Source: JAOPZW01 sp036379935
GTDB lineage: Bacteria; Actinomycetota; Thermoleophilia; Solirubrobacterales; Solirubrobacteraceae
DNA: 13,513 nucleotides
NCBI GenBank assembly: GCA_036379935.1
Contig: DASVFT010000071.1
Coordinates: 1 to 13,513, forward strand
Reading direction: 5' to 3'
Made by a program: the position numbers and the translations under genes. Below, one piece after another: positions 6,671 through 12,345 of this stretch; positions within the stretch are counted from its first letter, which is position 1; each line of letters opens with the position of its first letter. Below the pieces are notes generated by a model that did no database searches, was not told the origin of the DNA, and saw nothing but the letters and a program-made list of their open reading frames with translations.

Positions 6671-7201
6671 TCACGGCTTGAACGGCGAGTCGGTGAACGG
6701 CTTGCGCGGGCCGCCGGCCAGCGTCGGGCGCATGCCACGGCCGCGGTCCTCCTCGAGGATCGCGCGCAGCCGACGCATGGCCTTCGACAGCTTGCGCTTC
6801 ATCCATCCTCGGGCGCCGAAGGACTCCATGAGCCTGTCGCTGATCGTCTTGGGCTCGGTGAGCAGCGTGAAGCTCACGCGCGTCGTGCCGGCCGCTCCCG
6901 GCTCGAGCTCGTACACGCCGAGCGTGCGTATGCGGTTGTACTTGCCAAGCCGTCCCGCCTCGGCGAGCTTGCGCGGGCGCTCGAACTCGATGACGGTCGA
7001 GTCCCCCCACGGGAAGCGGTTGAGCGGCGCCTTGAGGCGGTAGCGCGCGCCGGCGCCGTAGCCGTAGGAGTCCTCGCGCGTCAGCCGCCAGTCGACCATG
7101 AAGTGGTCGGAGAACTCGGCGTGGTTGGCGATGTCGGCCAGGTACTCGAAGACCTCGTCGCGCGGTCGGGCGATGACGATCTCGACGGTGATCGGATCCA
7201 C
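6671..7201 (-). CDS. SRPBCC (START/polyketide cyclase-like) family protein
   Basis: A 176-residue cytosolic protein with the N-terminal pattern typical of the SRPBCC helix-grip fold: VEIVIARPRDEVFEYLADIANHAEFSDHF, a first strand followed by the conserved Pro, two short helices and the D/W region. Strands continue through GARYRLKAP, TVIEFERPRKL and GTTRVSFTLLTEP. The long C-terminal helix ends in a basic segment (KRKLSKAMRRLRAILEE, about 135-151), then a flexible tail. Family members bind hydrophobic ligands or act as cyclases or ring hydroxylases; no residue set here identifies a ligand. The start is GTG at 7201, which preserves the first strand and has TAGACT 8 nt upstream. It lies between a zinc-ribbon gene (36 bp upstream) and a lipoprotein gene (32 bp downstream), all on the same strand. 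The fold call is good; the function is unknown. Confidence 0.82.
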   Translation of the reverse strand: MDPITVEIVIARPRDEVFEYLADIANHAEFSDHFMVDWRLTREDSYGYGAGARYRLKAPLNRFPWGDSTVIEFERPRKLAEAGRLGKYNRIRTLGVYELEPGAAGTTRVSFTLLTEPKTISDRLMESFGARGWMKRKLSKAMRRLRAILEEDRGRGMRPTLAGGPRKPFTDSPFKP

Positions 7202-7209
7202 GGGCCGGC

Positions 7210-7215
7210 AGTCTA
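7210..7215 (-). promoter_or_regulatory. Putative -10 box (TAGACT) for the SRPBCC gene
   Basis: TAGACT on the minus strand is 8 nt upstream of the GTG at 7201 and identical to the box before the zinc-ribbon gene at 333. It supports GTG 7201 as the start and suggests transcription separate from the upstream zinc-ribbon gene. Confidence 0.45.
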
Positions 7216-7237
7216 TGCGGCGCGTTGGCGCGGCGGC

Positions 7238-7498
7238 CTACGCGGCGCGGCGGCGGACCGTCTGCCCCCGCTCTGAGTGGTGCACGACCTCCGATCGCTC
7301 GGGCCGGTCGTCGCGGGCCGGCCGGCACAGCTCGCAGACCAGCGCGCTGTCGGCGAAGAGATGGACGCGCTCGCCGACCAGCGGCGTCCGTCCGCAGTCG
7401 TGGCACTGCGCCCGCCCGGCCGTCAAACGGACCACGCCCTTGCGCAGGAGCTCGCGCTCGAGGTCGGGTTCGGAGATGCCGAGCAGGGGCCGCAGCAT
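7238..7498 (-). CDS. Small zinc-ribbon protein, function unknown
   Basis: An 86-residue protein with a CxxC...CxxC arrangement: C32 and C35 (CHDCG), then C55 and C58 (CELC), enclosing a short hydrophobic region (LVGERVHLFADSALV). The N-terminal 28 residues (LLGISEPDLERELLRKGVVRL) look like a short helical segment. The tail after 58 is charged and Arg-rich. No membrane segment or signal is seen. The start is uncertain: ATG 7498 has neither a clear ribbosome binding site nor a TANNNT box nearby, and an in-frame ATG at 7600 would add 34 Arg-rich residues. ATG 7498 is preferred because the added residues look non-coding and contain the 7553-7568 dyad. It is the first of three co-oriented small genes. 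No family recognised. Confidence 0.6.
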   Translation of the reverse strand: MLRPLLGISEPDLERELLRKGVVRLTAGRAQCHDCGRTPLVGERVHLFADSALVCELCRPARDDRPERSEVVHHSERGQTVRRRAA

Positions 7499-7552
7499 GC
7501 CGGCAACGTTCGCCGCCGGCCGTCCGGCTCCTGCCCGGCGCCGCTTGTCGCG

Positions 7553-7572
7553 CGGGCGTTGACGCCCGTTTT
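7553..7572 (+). terminator. Hairpin plus T-run resembling an intrinsic terminator (or an operator dyad)
   Basis: CGGGCGT and ACGCCCG (7553-7559 and 7562-7568) form a perfect 7-bp stem with a minimal loop, followed directly by TTTT. This has intrinsic-terminator form on the + strand, yet no + strand gene ends just before it. It may stop antisense transcription through the zinc-ribbon gene from reaching the FHA promoter, or be a protein-binding dyad upstream of the divergent minus-strand gene. Confidence 0.35.
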
Positions 7573-7610
7573 CCGGTCCGCTATGTGGGGTACGGCGCAT
7601 TCGGCTCGTG

Positions 7611-7628
7611 GGGGTCGATCGGGGTCGA
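7611..7628. repeat. Tandem GGGGTCGA direct repeat, 10-bp period
   Basis: GGGGTCGA occurs at 7611-7618 and again at 7621-7628, exactly one helical turn apart, with a related GGGGCGA at 7661-7667. The repeats lie in the 245-bp divergent region between the zinc-ribbon gene and the FHA gene, upstream of the candidate FHA promoter, and could be an operator. An AT-richer stretch (7636-7653) follows them. Confidence 0.4.
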
Positions 7629-7680
7629 AAGGCCCGATAAACAAGCCAAATTCCGCCCTCGGGGCGATTGACAGCGTCGT

Positions 7681-7686
7681 TATGAT
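7681..7686 (+). promoter_or_regulatory. Possible -10 box (TATGAT) for the FHA gene
   Basis: TATGAT matches the sigma-70 -10 consensus at five of six positions in an otherwise GC-rich region. It would start transcription near 7693, giving a leader of about 50 nt. No good -35 is found 16-18 bp upstream; the TTGACA at 7668-7673 is only 7 bp away, too close to pair with it. Confidence 0.35.
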
Positions 7687-7696
7687 CGGCACAAGC

Positions 7697-7720
7697 AGGA
7701 GGGCACGACCCCAACCTCTT
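7697..7720 (+). promoter_or_regulatory. Leader hairpin with a decoy Shine-Dalgarno in the FHA 5' leader
   Basis: AGGAGG (7697-7702), a perfect anti-Shine-Dalgarno complement, has no ATG or GTG at usable spacing. It can pair with CCTCTT (7715-7720) over a 12-nt loop (six pairs, one G-T). It may be a regulatory leader element, or chance. Confidence 0.25.
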
Positions 7721-7731
7721 GCGGACGTCAT

Positions 7732-7737
7732 AGGGAG
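7732..7737 (+). promoter_or_regulatory. Ribosome binding site of the FHA gene
   Basis: AGGGAG lies 6 nt before the ATG at 7744. It fixes the start at the first of three nearby in-frame methionines (residues 1, 4, 5) and contrasts with the leaderless-looking starts of most other genes here. Confidence 0.6.
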
Positions 7738-7743
7738 CGGAAG

Positions 7744-8319
7744 ATGGAGTCAATGATGTCGGGCACCCTGGCCGGTACCGGCTCTTTTCGTTGCGAGGAG
7801 TGCGGGTACGTGGTCAACCTGGCGGCGGCCGACGAGCTGCCCGCCTGCCCTGGCTGCGGCGGCTCGCGTTTTACCCGCGCCTCGCTCTTCGCCGGCGGTC
7901 GTTTCCAGCGCAAGGCGGGCGACGTTCCGACGGTCCAGGAGCGCGAGGCCCTCATAGCCGAAGCACGCGAACAGCTTGACGGACCGGGCCAGTTCCTGGC
8001 CTGGGCGGACGGCCACGAAGTTCGCGTCGTCAGCCTGGACCGGGAGTGGACGCGCGTCGGCCGCAGCCTGGCGGCGGACGTGCGCTTCGACGACCCCACC
8101 GTCTCACGGCGCCACGCGCTCATCGTGCGACAGGCGGACGGCGTGCGCGTCCTCGACGATCGCAGCCTCAACGGCGTGTTCGTCAACGGCGAGCGCGTCG
8201 AGTGGCGGGTGCTGCACGACGGCGACGAGATCGTCGTCGGGCGCTACCGGCTGCAGTTCCTCGAAGCCGCGGCCGACGCGGACCACGCGGTTGCGAGCCG
8301 GATGGAGTCGGCCGGGTAG
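7744..8319 (+). CDS. Zinc-ribbon / FHA domain protein
   Basis: A 191-residue cytosolic protein of two modules. Residues 15-45 hold a zinc ribbon with C17, C20 (CEECG) and C35, C38 (CPGCG), followed by a helical linker (about 62-80) with VQEREALIAEAREQL. Residues 92-174 form a forkhead-associated domain. Its phosphothreonine-binding landmarks are intact: GRS (106-108), SRRHA (121-125) and LNGVFVNG (142-149), so it should bind a pThr-containing peptide, normally made by a Ser/Thr kinase. No such kinase is encoded in this window. The start is supported by AGGGAG 6 nt upstream. The next gene on the same strand is a ParA-type ATPase, 106 bp downstream across a strong hairpin. The role is unknown; an adaptor linking kinase signalling to a partner bound by the zinc ribbon is inference. 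Confidence 0.88.
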   Translation: MESMMSGTLAGTGSFRCEECGYVVNLAAADELPACPGCGGSRFTRASLFAGGRFQRKAGDVPTVQEREALIAEAREQLDGPGQFLAWADGHEVRVVSLDREWTRVGRSLAADVRFDDPTVSRRHALIVRQADGVRVLDDRSLNGVFVNGERVEWRVLHDGDEIVVGRYRLQFLEAAADADHAVASRMESAG

Positions 8320-8345
8320 GCAGTCTCGGGCCGCAGGCCCGCGGA

Positions 8346-8400
8346 GGAGAGGGGCGGAGGGGCCCCGGGAGCCGGATCCGGGCCCTCTCCGCCCGTCTCC
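8346..8400 (+). terminator. Strong long-stem hairpin between the FHA and parA genes
   Basis: Arms 8346-8362 and 8384-8400 pair over 17 positions with one G-G mismatch and one G-T pair. Three further pairs lie inside (8363-8365 with 8380-8382). It starts 27 nt after the FHA stop and ends 11 nt before the parA -10 box. It has no T-tract. It is probably a factor-assisted or tract-less terminator, or a processing/attenuation structure separating the two genes. Confidence 0.5.
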
Positions 8401-8411
8401 CGCGCTCTCGC

Positions 8412-8417
8412 TACAGT
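8412..8417 (+). promoter_or_regulatory. Putative -10 box (TACAGT) for the ParA-type gene
   Basis: TACAGT fits TANNNT and lies 8 nt before the GTG at 8426, consistent with a leaderless transcript independent of the FHA gene. Its -35 region would fall within the 3' arm of the hairpin at 8346-8400. Confidence 0.45.
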
Positions 8418-8425
8418 CGGCAGCA

Positions 8426-9211
8426 GTGGCGCAGAAGATCGCGGTCCTGTCTCAGAAGGGCGGCACCGGCAAGACGACCGCTGTCCGCACGCTGACCGAT
8501 GTCTTCCGCCGGACAGGGCTCGACGTGCTCGCCGTCGACCTCGACCCGCAGGGCAACCTGTCGGACTACTTCGACGTCGATCCGGAGGCCGCGCCCACCA
8601 TCGGCGACGTGCTCGGCGGCCGCGTCAAGGCGTCGACGGCGGTGCACGACGGGCTCATCCCGGCCAACCTCGCGCTCGCCGAGGCCGAGCTGGCCATGGC
8701 CGGCAAGATGGGCCGCGAGCTCATCCTGCGCAAGGCCCTGAAGGACGTCGAGGCAGAGCACGACCTCATCCTCATCGACTGCCCGCCCGCCCTCGGCCTG
8801 CTTACGGTCAACGCGCTCGTGGCCGCCGACTGGGCGCTGCTGAGCGCCGAGGCCCAATACTTCGCGCTCCAGGGCGTCGAGCAGGCGCGCGAGGTCATCG
8901 AGCTGGCGCGCGACGGCCTGAACCCGGACCTGCAGTGGCTCGGCGTGCTCTTCAACATCGCCGACATGCGCACCGTCCACTCGCGCGAGGCCTACGACGC
9001 GCTCAGGGAGCACGTGGGCGACAGGCTGCTGCAGACGATCGTGCGCCAGTCGATCGCCTATGCCGAGTCGGCCGAGCGCGCGATCTCGATCCTCGAGCAC
9101 CGCCCCGACCTCGGCGCCGACTACGTGCGCCTGGCCGACGAGATCCTCGACCGGCTGGGGATGAGCGCGGCGCGCAAGCGCCTGCGCGCGCAGCTCAACG
9201 GCGCCGGCTGA
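8426..9211 (+). CDS. ParA/Soj-family ATPase (orphan, no ParB seen)
   Basis: A 261-residue P-loop ATPase of the ParA/MinD family, which form ATP-dependent dimers on DNA or membrane and position cargo such as chromosomes, plasmids or protein complexes. The deviant Walker A KGGTGKTT (11-18) keeps the signature lysine K11 as well as K16. The DLDPQGN motif (38-44) is the switch I segment typical of Soj/ParA, and Walker B is LILIDCPP (114-121). There is no N-terminal DNA-binding extension, so it is the short chromosomal type. The C-terminus is basic (RKRLRAQLNG), possibly for DNA contact. The frame is open far upstream into the FHA gene, but GTG 8426 directly precedes the conserved first strand and is 8 nt after TACAGT. 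No parB or cargo gene is in the window; the only neighbour is the FHA protein. It is convergent with thrB, 6 bp apart. Confidence 0.9.
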   Translation: MAQKIAVLSQKGGTGKTTAVRTLTDVFRRTGLDVLAVDLDPQGNLSDYFDVDPEAAPTIGDVLGGRVKASTAVHDGLIPANLALAEAELAMAGKMGRELILRKALKDVEAEHDLILIDCPPALGLLTVNALVAADWALLSAEAQYFALQGVEQAREVIELARDGLNPDLQWLGVLFNIADMRTVHSREAYDALREHVGDRLLQTIVRQSIAYAESAERAISILEHRPDLGADYVRLADEILDRLGMSAARKRLRAQLNGAG

Positions 9212-9241
9212 CCCGGCTCACGGCTCGCTGACCTCGGCGCC
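9200..9241. repeat. Inverted repeat across the parA/thrB convergent junction
   Basis: GGCGCCG (9200-9206) and CGGCGCC (9235-9241) are complementary across 28 nt that contain both stop codons and a GCTGACC direct repeat (9207-9213, 9227-9233). The loop is long and there is no T-tract, so a terminator role is weakly supported. Confidence 0.2.
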
Positions 9242-10069
9242 GCGCGCCTCGAACGGGGCGGGCATGACCTGCGCCCAGCCCTCGGCCTCGCGGCGCAGCG
9301 CCTCGAGCACGCCGGCGGTGGCCTGCTCGCGGCACCAGACGAGGACCGACGGGCCCGCGCCGGAGATGGTGGCGCCGAGGGCGCCCAGCGCCGGGGCGCG
9401 GCGCGCGAGCTCCATCGAGCGCGGGTAGAGCGGCTCGCGGTGGGGCTGGTGCAGGCGGTCGTCGAGGCCGCGGGCCAGCAGCTCCCAGTCGCCGCGCGCC
9501 AAGCCGAGCGCCAGCAGTGCCCCATGCGCGGTGTTGAACACCGCGTCGGCCATCGGGACGGTGGCCGGCAGCGCCGCGCGCGCGGCCTTGGTGCGCACGC
9601 CGGCGTCGGGCACGACGACGACGGCCTCCAGCCCGACGGGCGGATCCAGGCGCGTGACCTGTCCGTCGGCGCAGACGACGAAGCCACCGTGCAGCGCCGC
9701 CGCGACGTTGTCGGGGTGGCCCTCGAGCTCTGACGCCAGAGCGAGCACGTCGGCGCCGAGGTCGAAGAGATCGTCGGCCACCAGCAGGCCGGCGACGTAG
9801 GCCGCGGCGCTCGAGCCCAGGCCCCCGCTGAGCGGGATCTGCGAGCGGATGTGGAAGCTGAAGCCGCTGGGGTCGGCGAGCCGGGCGAAGCCGCGCACGG
9901 CGAGGTTGCGCCGGTCGCGCGCGATCTTCAGGTCGGTCTGCACGGCGAAGCGCCCGCTCTCCTTGACCTCGAGCTCGAGGTGCAGCGCGATCGCGCAGGC
10001 GAAGGCGTCGAAGCCCGGGCCCAGGTTGGCGCTCGAGGCGGGGACGCGGACGAGGCGGCGGCGCTGCAT
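9218..10069 (-). CDS. thrB: Homoserine kinase
   Basis: A 283-residue GHMP-family kinase that phosphorylates L-homoserine with ATP to O-phosphohomoserine, the substrate of the threonine synthase encoded just upstream. GHMP landmarks are clear: the N-terminal strand with PASSANLGPGFDAF (10-23), the phosphate loop PLSGGLGSSAA (79-89), the EGHPDNVAAA segment (116-125) and the C-terminal motif ISGAGPS (235-241). Length is normal for bacterial ThrB (about 290-310). The ATG at 10069 shares one base with the thrC stop (TGATG), and no strong ribosome binding site precedes it, so translation is probably coupled. The same frame stays open to 12046, but that upstream part is the shadow of thrC and hom. 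It is the last gene of the operon and ends 6 bp from the convergent parA stop. Confidence 0.96.
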   Translation of the reverse strand: MQRRRLVRVPASSANLGPGFDAFACAIALHLELEVKESGRFAVQTDLKIARDRRNLAVRGFARLADPSGFSFHIRSQIPLSGGLGSSAAAYVAGLLVADDLFDLGADVLALASELEGHPDNVAAALHGGFVVCADGQVTRLDPPVGLEAVVVVPDAGVRTKAARAALPATVPMADAVFNTAHGALLALGLARGDWELLARGLDDRLHQPHREPLYPRSMELARRAPALGALGATISGAGPSVLVWCREQATAGVLEALRREAEGWAQVMPAPFEARGAEVSEP

Positions 10070-11097
10070 CAGCCCAGCACCGCGCGCTCCACCGCCTCCA
10101 GCGACGGCTCGCATGGCACCACCGAGCCCGACTGCTCGAGCGCGGTCTGCGGGTCCTTCAGGCCGTGGCCGGTGAGGACGCAGACCACGCGCGAGGCGCC
10201 GCGGGCGCCGTGCTTGAGCAGGCCGGCGACCGACGCCGCGCTGGCCGGCTCGCAGAACACGCCCTCGCGCGAGGCCAGCAGCCGGTAGGCGGCGAGGATC
10301 TCCTCGTCGGTGACCGCCTCGATCGCGCCGCGCGACTCGGTGACGGCGGCCATGGCGTCCTCCCAGCGCGCCGGGTTGCCGATCCGGATCGCGCTGGCGA
10401 TCGTCTCGGGCTTCTCGACGCGCTCGCCGTGCACCAGCGGCGCTGCACCCGCGGCCTGGAAGCCGAGCATGCGCGGCTCGTGGCCGGCCTCGCGAAAGCC
10501 GCGCCAGTAGGCGGTGATGTTGCCCGCGTTGCCCACGGGGATGCACAGGGCATCGAGCTCGCCGAGCTCCTCGACCAGCTCGAAGGCCGCGGTCTTCTGG
10601 CCCTCGATGCGGAACGGGTTGACGCTGTTGACGAGGGCGATCGGGTGACGCCGCGTGAGCTCGCGCACGAGGTCGAGCGCCTCGTCGAAGTTGCCGCGCA
10701 GGGCGATCACGCGCGTGCCGTGCATGAGCGCCTGCGCCAGCTTGCCGGCGGCGATCTTTCCCTCGGGCACGATCACGGCGCCGCCGATGCCGGCGCGCGC
10801 AGCGTAGGCGGCCAGCGAGGCCGCGGTGTTGCCGGTGGAGGCGCAGATCACCGCCCGGGCGCCGGAGCGCACCGCGTCGGAGACCGCGCACGTCATGCCG
10901 CGGTCCTTGAACGAGCCCGTCGGGTTGGCGCCCTCGAGCTTCAACCACGCCTCGACGCCGGCCTGCTCGCTCACCCACGGCGCGCGCACGAGCGGGGTCG
11001 ACCCCTCGCGCAGGCTCACCACCGGGTCGCCGTCGGCGAACGGCAGCCGGTCCCGGTAGCGCTCGATGAGGGCCGGCTGTGGGTGGGGACCGCTCAC
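10069..11097 (-). CDS. thrC: Threonine synthase
   Basis: A 342-residue PLP enzyme of fold type II that converts O-phosphohomoserine to L-threonine and phosphate. The Schiff-base lysine is K64 in GSFKDRG. STGNTAAS (87-94) matches the substrate/cofactor loop, and GNAGN (189-193) is the PLP phosphate-binding loop. The length and N-terminal STPLVRAP motif (33-40) fit the short bacterial threonine synthases of the M. tuberculosis ThrC type (about 360 residues), not the longer E. coli form. The start is GTG at 11097, 3 nt after the hom stop; a GAGGAG 12 nt upstream lies within the end of hom, a rather long spacing, so coupling is likely. Its stop overlaps the thrB start by one base. The product of thrB is its substrate, consistent with one operon. 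Confidence 0.96.
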   Translation of the reverse strand: MSGPHPQPALIERYRDRLPFADGDPVVSLREGSTPLVRAPWVSEQAGVEAWLKLEGANPTGSFKDRGMTCAVSDAVRSGARAVICASTGNTAASLAAYAARAGIGGAVIVPEGKIAAGKLAQALMHGTRVIALRGNFDEALDLVRELTRRHPIALVNSVNPFRIEGQKTAAFELVEELGELDALCIPVGNAGNITAYWRGFREAGHEPRMLGFQAAGAAPLVHGERVEKPETIASAIRIGNPARWEDAMAAVTESRGAIEAVTDEEILAAYRLLASREGVFCEPASAASVAGLLKHGARGASRVVCVLTGHGLKDPQTALEQSGSVVPCEPSLEAVERAVLG

Positions 11098-11100
11098 AGC

Positions 11101-12345
11101 TCAGACGAACTCCTCGTCGATGACCCGGATGGCCCGCGGCCGGGAGCGCATGAAGTCGAGCGCGCCGATGAGCTCGACCGCGGCATAGAACTTCGACTCG
11201 AGGATCGGGTGGGTGACCATCACCAGCCGCGCGTTCTCCCCCAGCCCCTTCTGCACCACCGAGCGGATCGACGCCCCCTGCAGCCCCAGCAGCTGCGCGA
11301 CCTGCGCGAGCACGCCCGGACGGTCGGCCACCTCCAGGTGCAGATAGAAGGCCGACTCGACGTCGGTCACCACTTCCAGCCGCTCGGTCGTCTCGGGTGT
11401 CGAGGCGGGCGGGATCATCGCGCTGATGACGTCGCCCAGGACCGCGCTGGCGGTCTGCGGCCCGCCGGCGCCCGGCCCGCTGAGGGTGATCTCGGTGATC
11501 GCCTGCGACTCGATGGTGACCGCGTTGAAGGGCCCGCTGACGCTGGCCAGCGGGTGTTCGGCGTAGAGGAACGCCGGGTGCACGCGCACGCTGAGCCCGC
11601 TCCGCCCCGGCTTCGCCGGGTGCTCGACGCGCTCGGCGGTGCCGATCAGCTTGAGCCCCAGGCCGAGCTCGCGCGCGTACTCCATGTCGTCGGCGGTGAT
11701 GTGCTCGATGCCCTCGTAGGGGACCTGGTCGAGCGCCACCGGGGTGTTGAAGGCCAGGCGCGCGAGGATCGCCATCTTGGCGGCGGCGTCCTTGCCGTTG
11801 ACGTCCTCGGACGGGTCGGCCTCGGCGTAGCCCAGGCGCTGGGCCTCGGCCAGCGAGTCCTCGTAGGACGCGCCGCTCTCGGCCATGCGCGTGAGGATGA
11901 AGTTCGTCGTCCCGTTGACGATGCCGTGCAAGCGGTCGACGTGCGCGGCGGCCAGCGACTCCTGGAGCACGCGGACGACGGGCACGACGCCGGCCACGGC
12001 GGCCTCGAAGCGCAGCTGCACGCCGTGCTCGCGCGCGGCCGCCCACAGCTCCTCGCCGTGCTGGGAGAGGAGCTGCTTGTTGGCCGTGACCACGTGCTTT
12101 CCGGCCGCCATCGCGCGGAGGACGTAGTCGCGCGCGGGATCGAGGCCACCCATGACCTCGACCACGAGGTCCGAGCCGGCCACGATGTCCTCGAAGTCCC
12201 CGCGCGAGCGCGTGAGCACGCCGCTGAGCTCGGGGCGCAGGCCGGTGACCGCCTCGACCTCGGCCGCCCGGCTCTCGAGCAGCTCGACGAAGGCCGCGCC
12301 GACGGTGCCGTGGCCGAGCAGGCCGATGCGAAAGGGGTCGCTCAC
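11101..12345 (-). CDS. hom: Homoserine dehydrogenase with C-terminal ACT domain
   Basis: A 414-residue monofunctional homoserine dehydrogenase that reduces aspartate semialdehyde to homoserine with NAD(P)H, the entry step of the threonine/methionine branch. The Rossmann motif is GHGTVG (11-16), followed by EVMGG (63-67) and TANK (87-90). NGTTNFIL (144-151) and the catalytic block E175, D186, K190 in GYAEADPSEDVNGKDAAAK match yeast Hom6 E208, D219, K223. GAGGPQTAS (292-300) is also typical. An ACT domain (about 330-405, LHLEVADRPGVLAQ) suggests allosteric feedback, as by threonine in Corynebacterium Hom; the effector is inference. There is no aspartokinase domain, so it is not ThrA. GTG 12345 overlaps the lysA stop as GTGA and has GAGGG 7 nt upstream inside lysA. 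Confidence 0.96.
   Translation of the reverse strand: MSDPFRIGLLGHGTVGAAFVELLESRAAEVEAVTGLRPELSGVLTRSRGDFEDIVAGSDLVVEVMGGLDPARDYVLRAMAAGKHVVTANKQLLSQHGEELWAAAREHGVQLRFEAAVAGVVPVVRVLQESLAAAHVDRLHGIVNGTTNFILTRMAESGASYEDSLAEAQRLGYAEADPSEDVNGKDAAAKMAILARLAFNTPVALDQVPYEGIEHITADDMEYARELGLGLKLIGTAERVEHPAKPGRSGLSVRVHPAFLYAEHPLASVSGPFNAVTIESQAITEITLSGPGAGGPQTASAVLGDVISAMIPPASTPETTERLEVVTDVESAFYLHLEVADRPGVLAQVAQLLGLQGASIRSVVQKGLGENARLVMVTHPILESKFYAAVELIGALDFMRSRPRAIRVIDEEFV

Noticed and set aside
6639..7406. A 256-residue N-terminal extension of the lipoprotein frame
   Set aside because: It overlaps the SRPBCC gene in another frame. The signal peptide and lipobox begin at the ATG at 6638.
7668..7686. 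TTGACA and TATGAT as a matched sigma-70 promoter
   Set aside because: Only 7 bp separate them, whereas 16-18 bp is needed. They cannot act as a pair, although either could belong to a different promoter.
7719..7733. A four-codon TTG-initiated leader peptide ending at TAG before the FHA gene
   Set aside because: The nearest AGGAGG is about 16 nt upstream, too far, and tiny TTG frames are expected by chance.
7976..8425. A 150-codon N-terminal extension of the ParA-type protein
   Set aside because: It overlaps the FHA coding sequence in another frame and is low-complexity. Conserved ParA sequence begins at the GTG at 8426, 8 nt after a TANNNT box.
10070..12046. A 942-codon minus-strand frame that would extend ThrB upstream
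   Set aside because: Only the last 283 codons encode ThrB. The upstream part lies over thrC and hom in another frame and is Arg/Ala-rich without domains.
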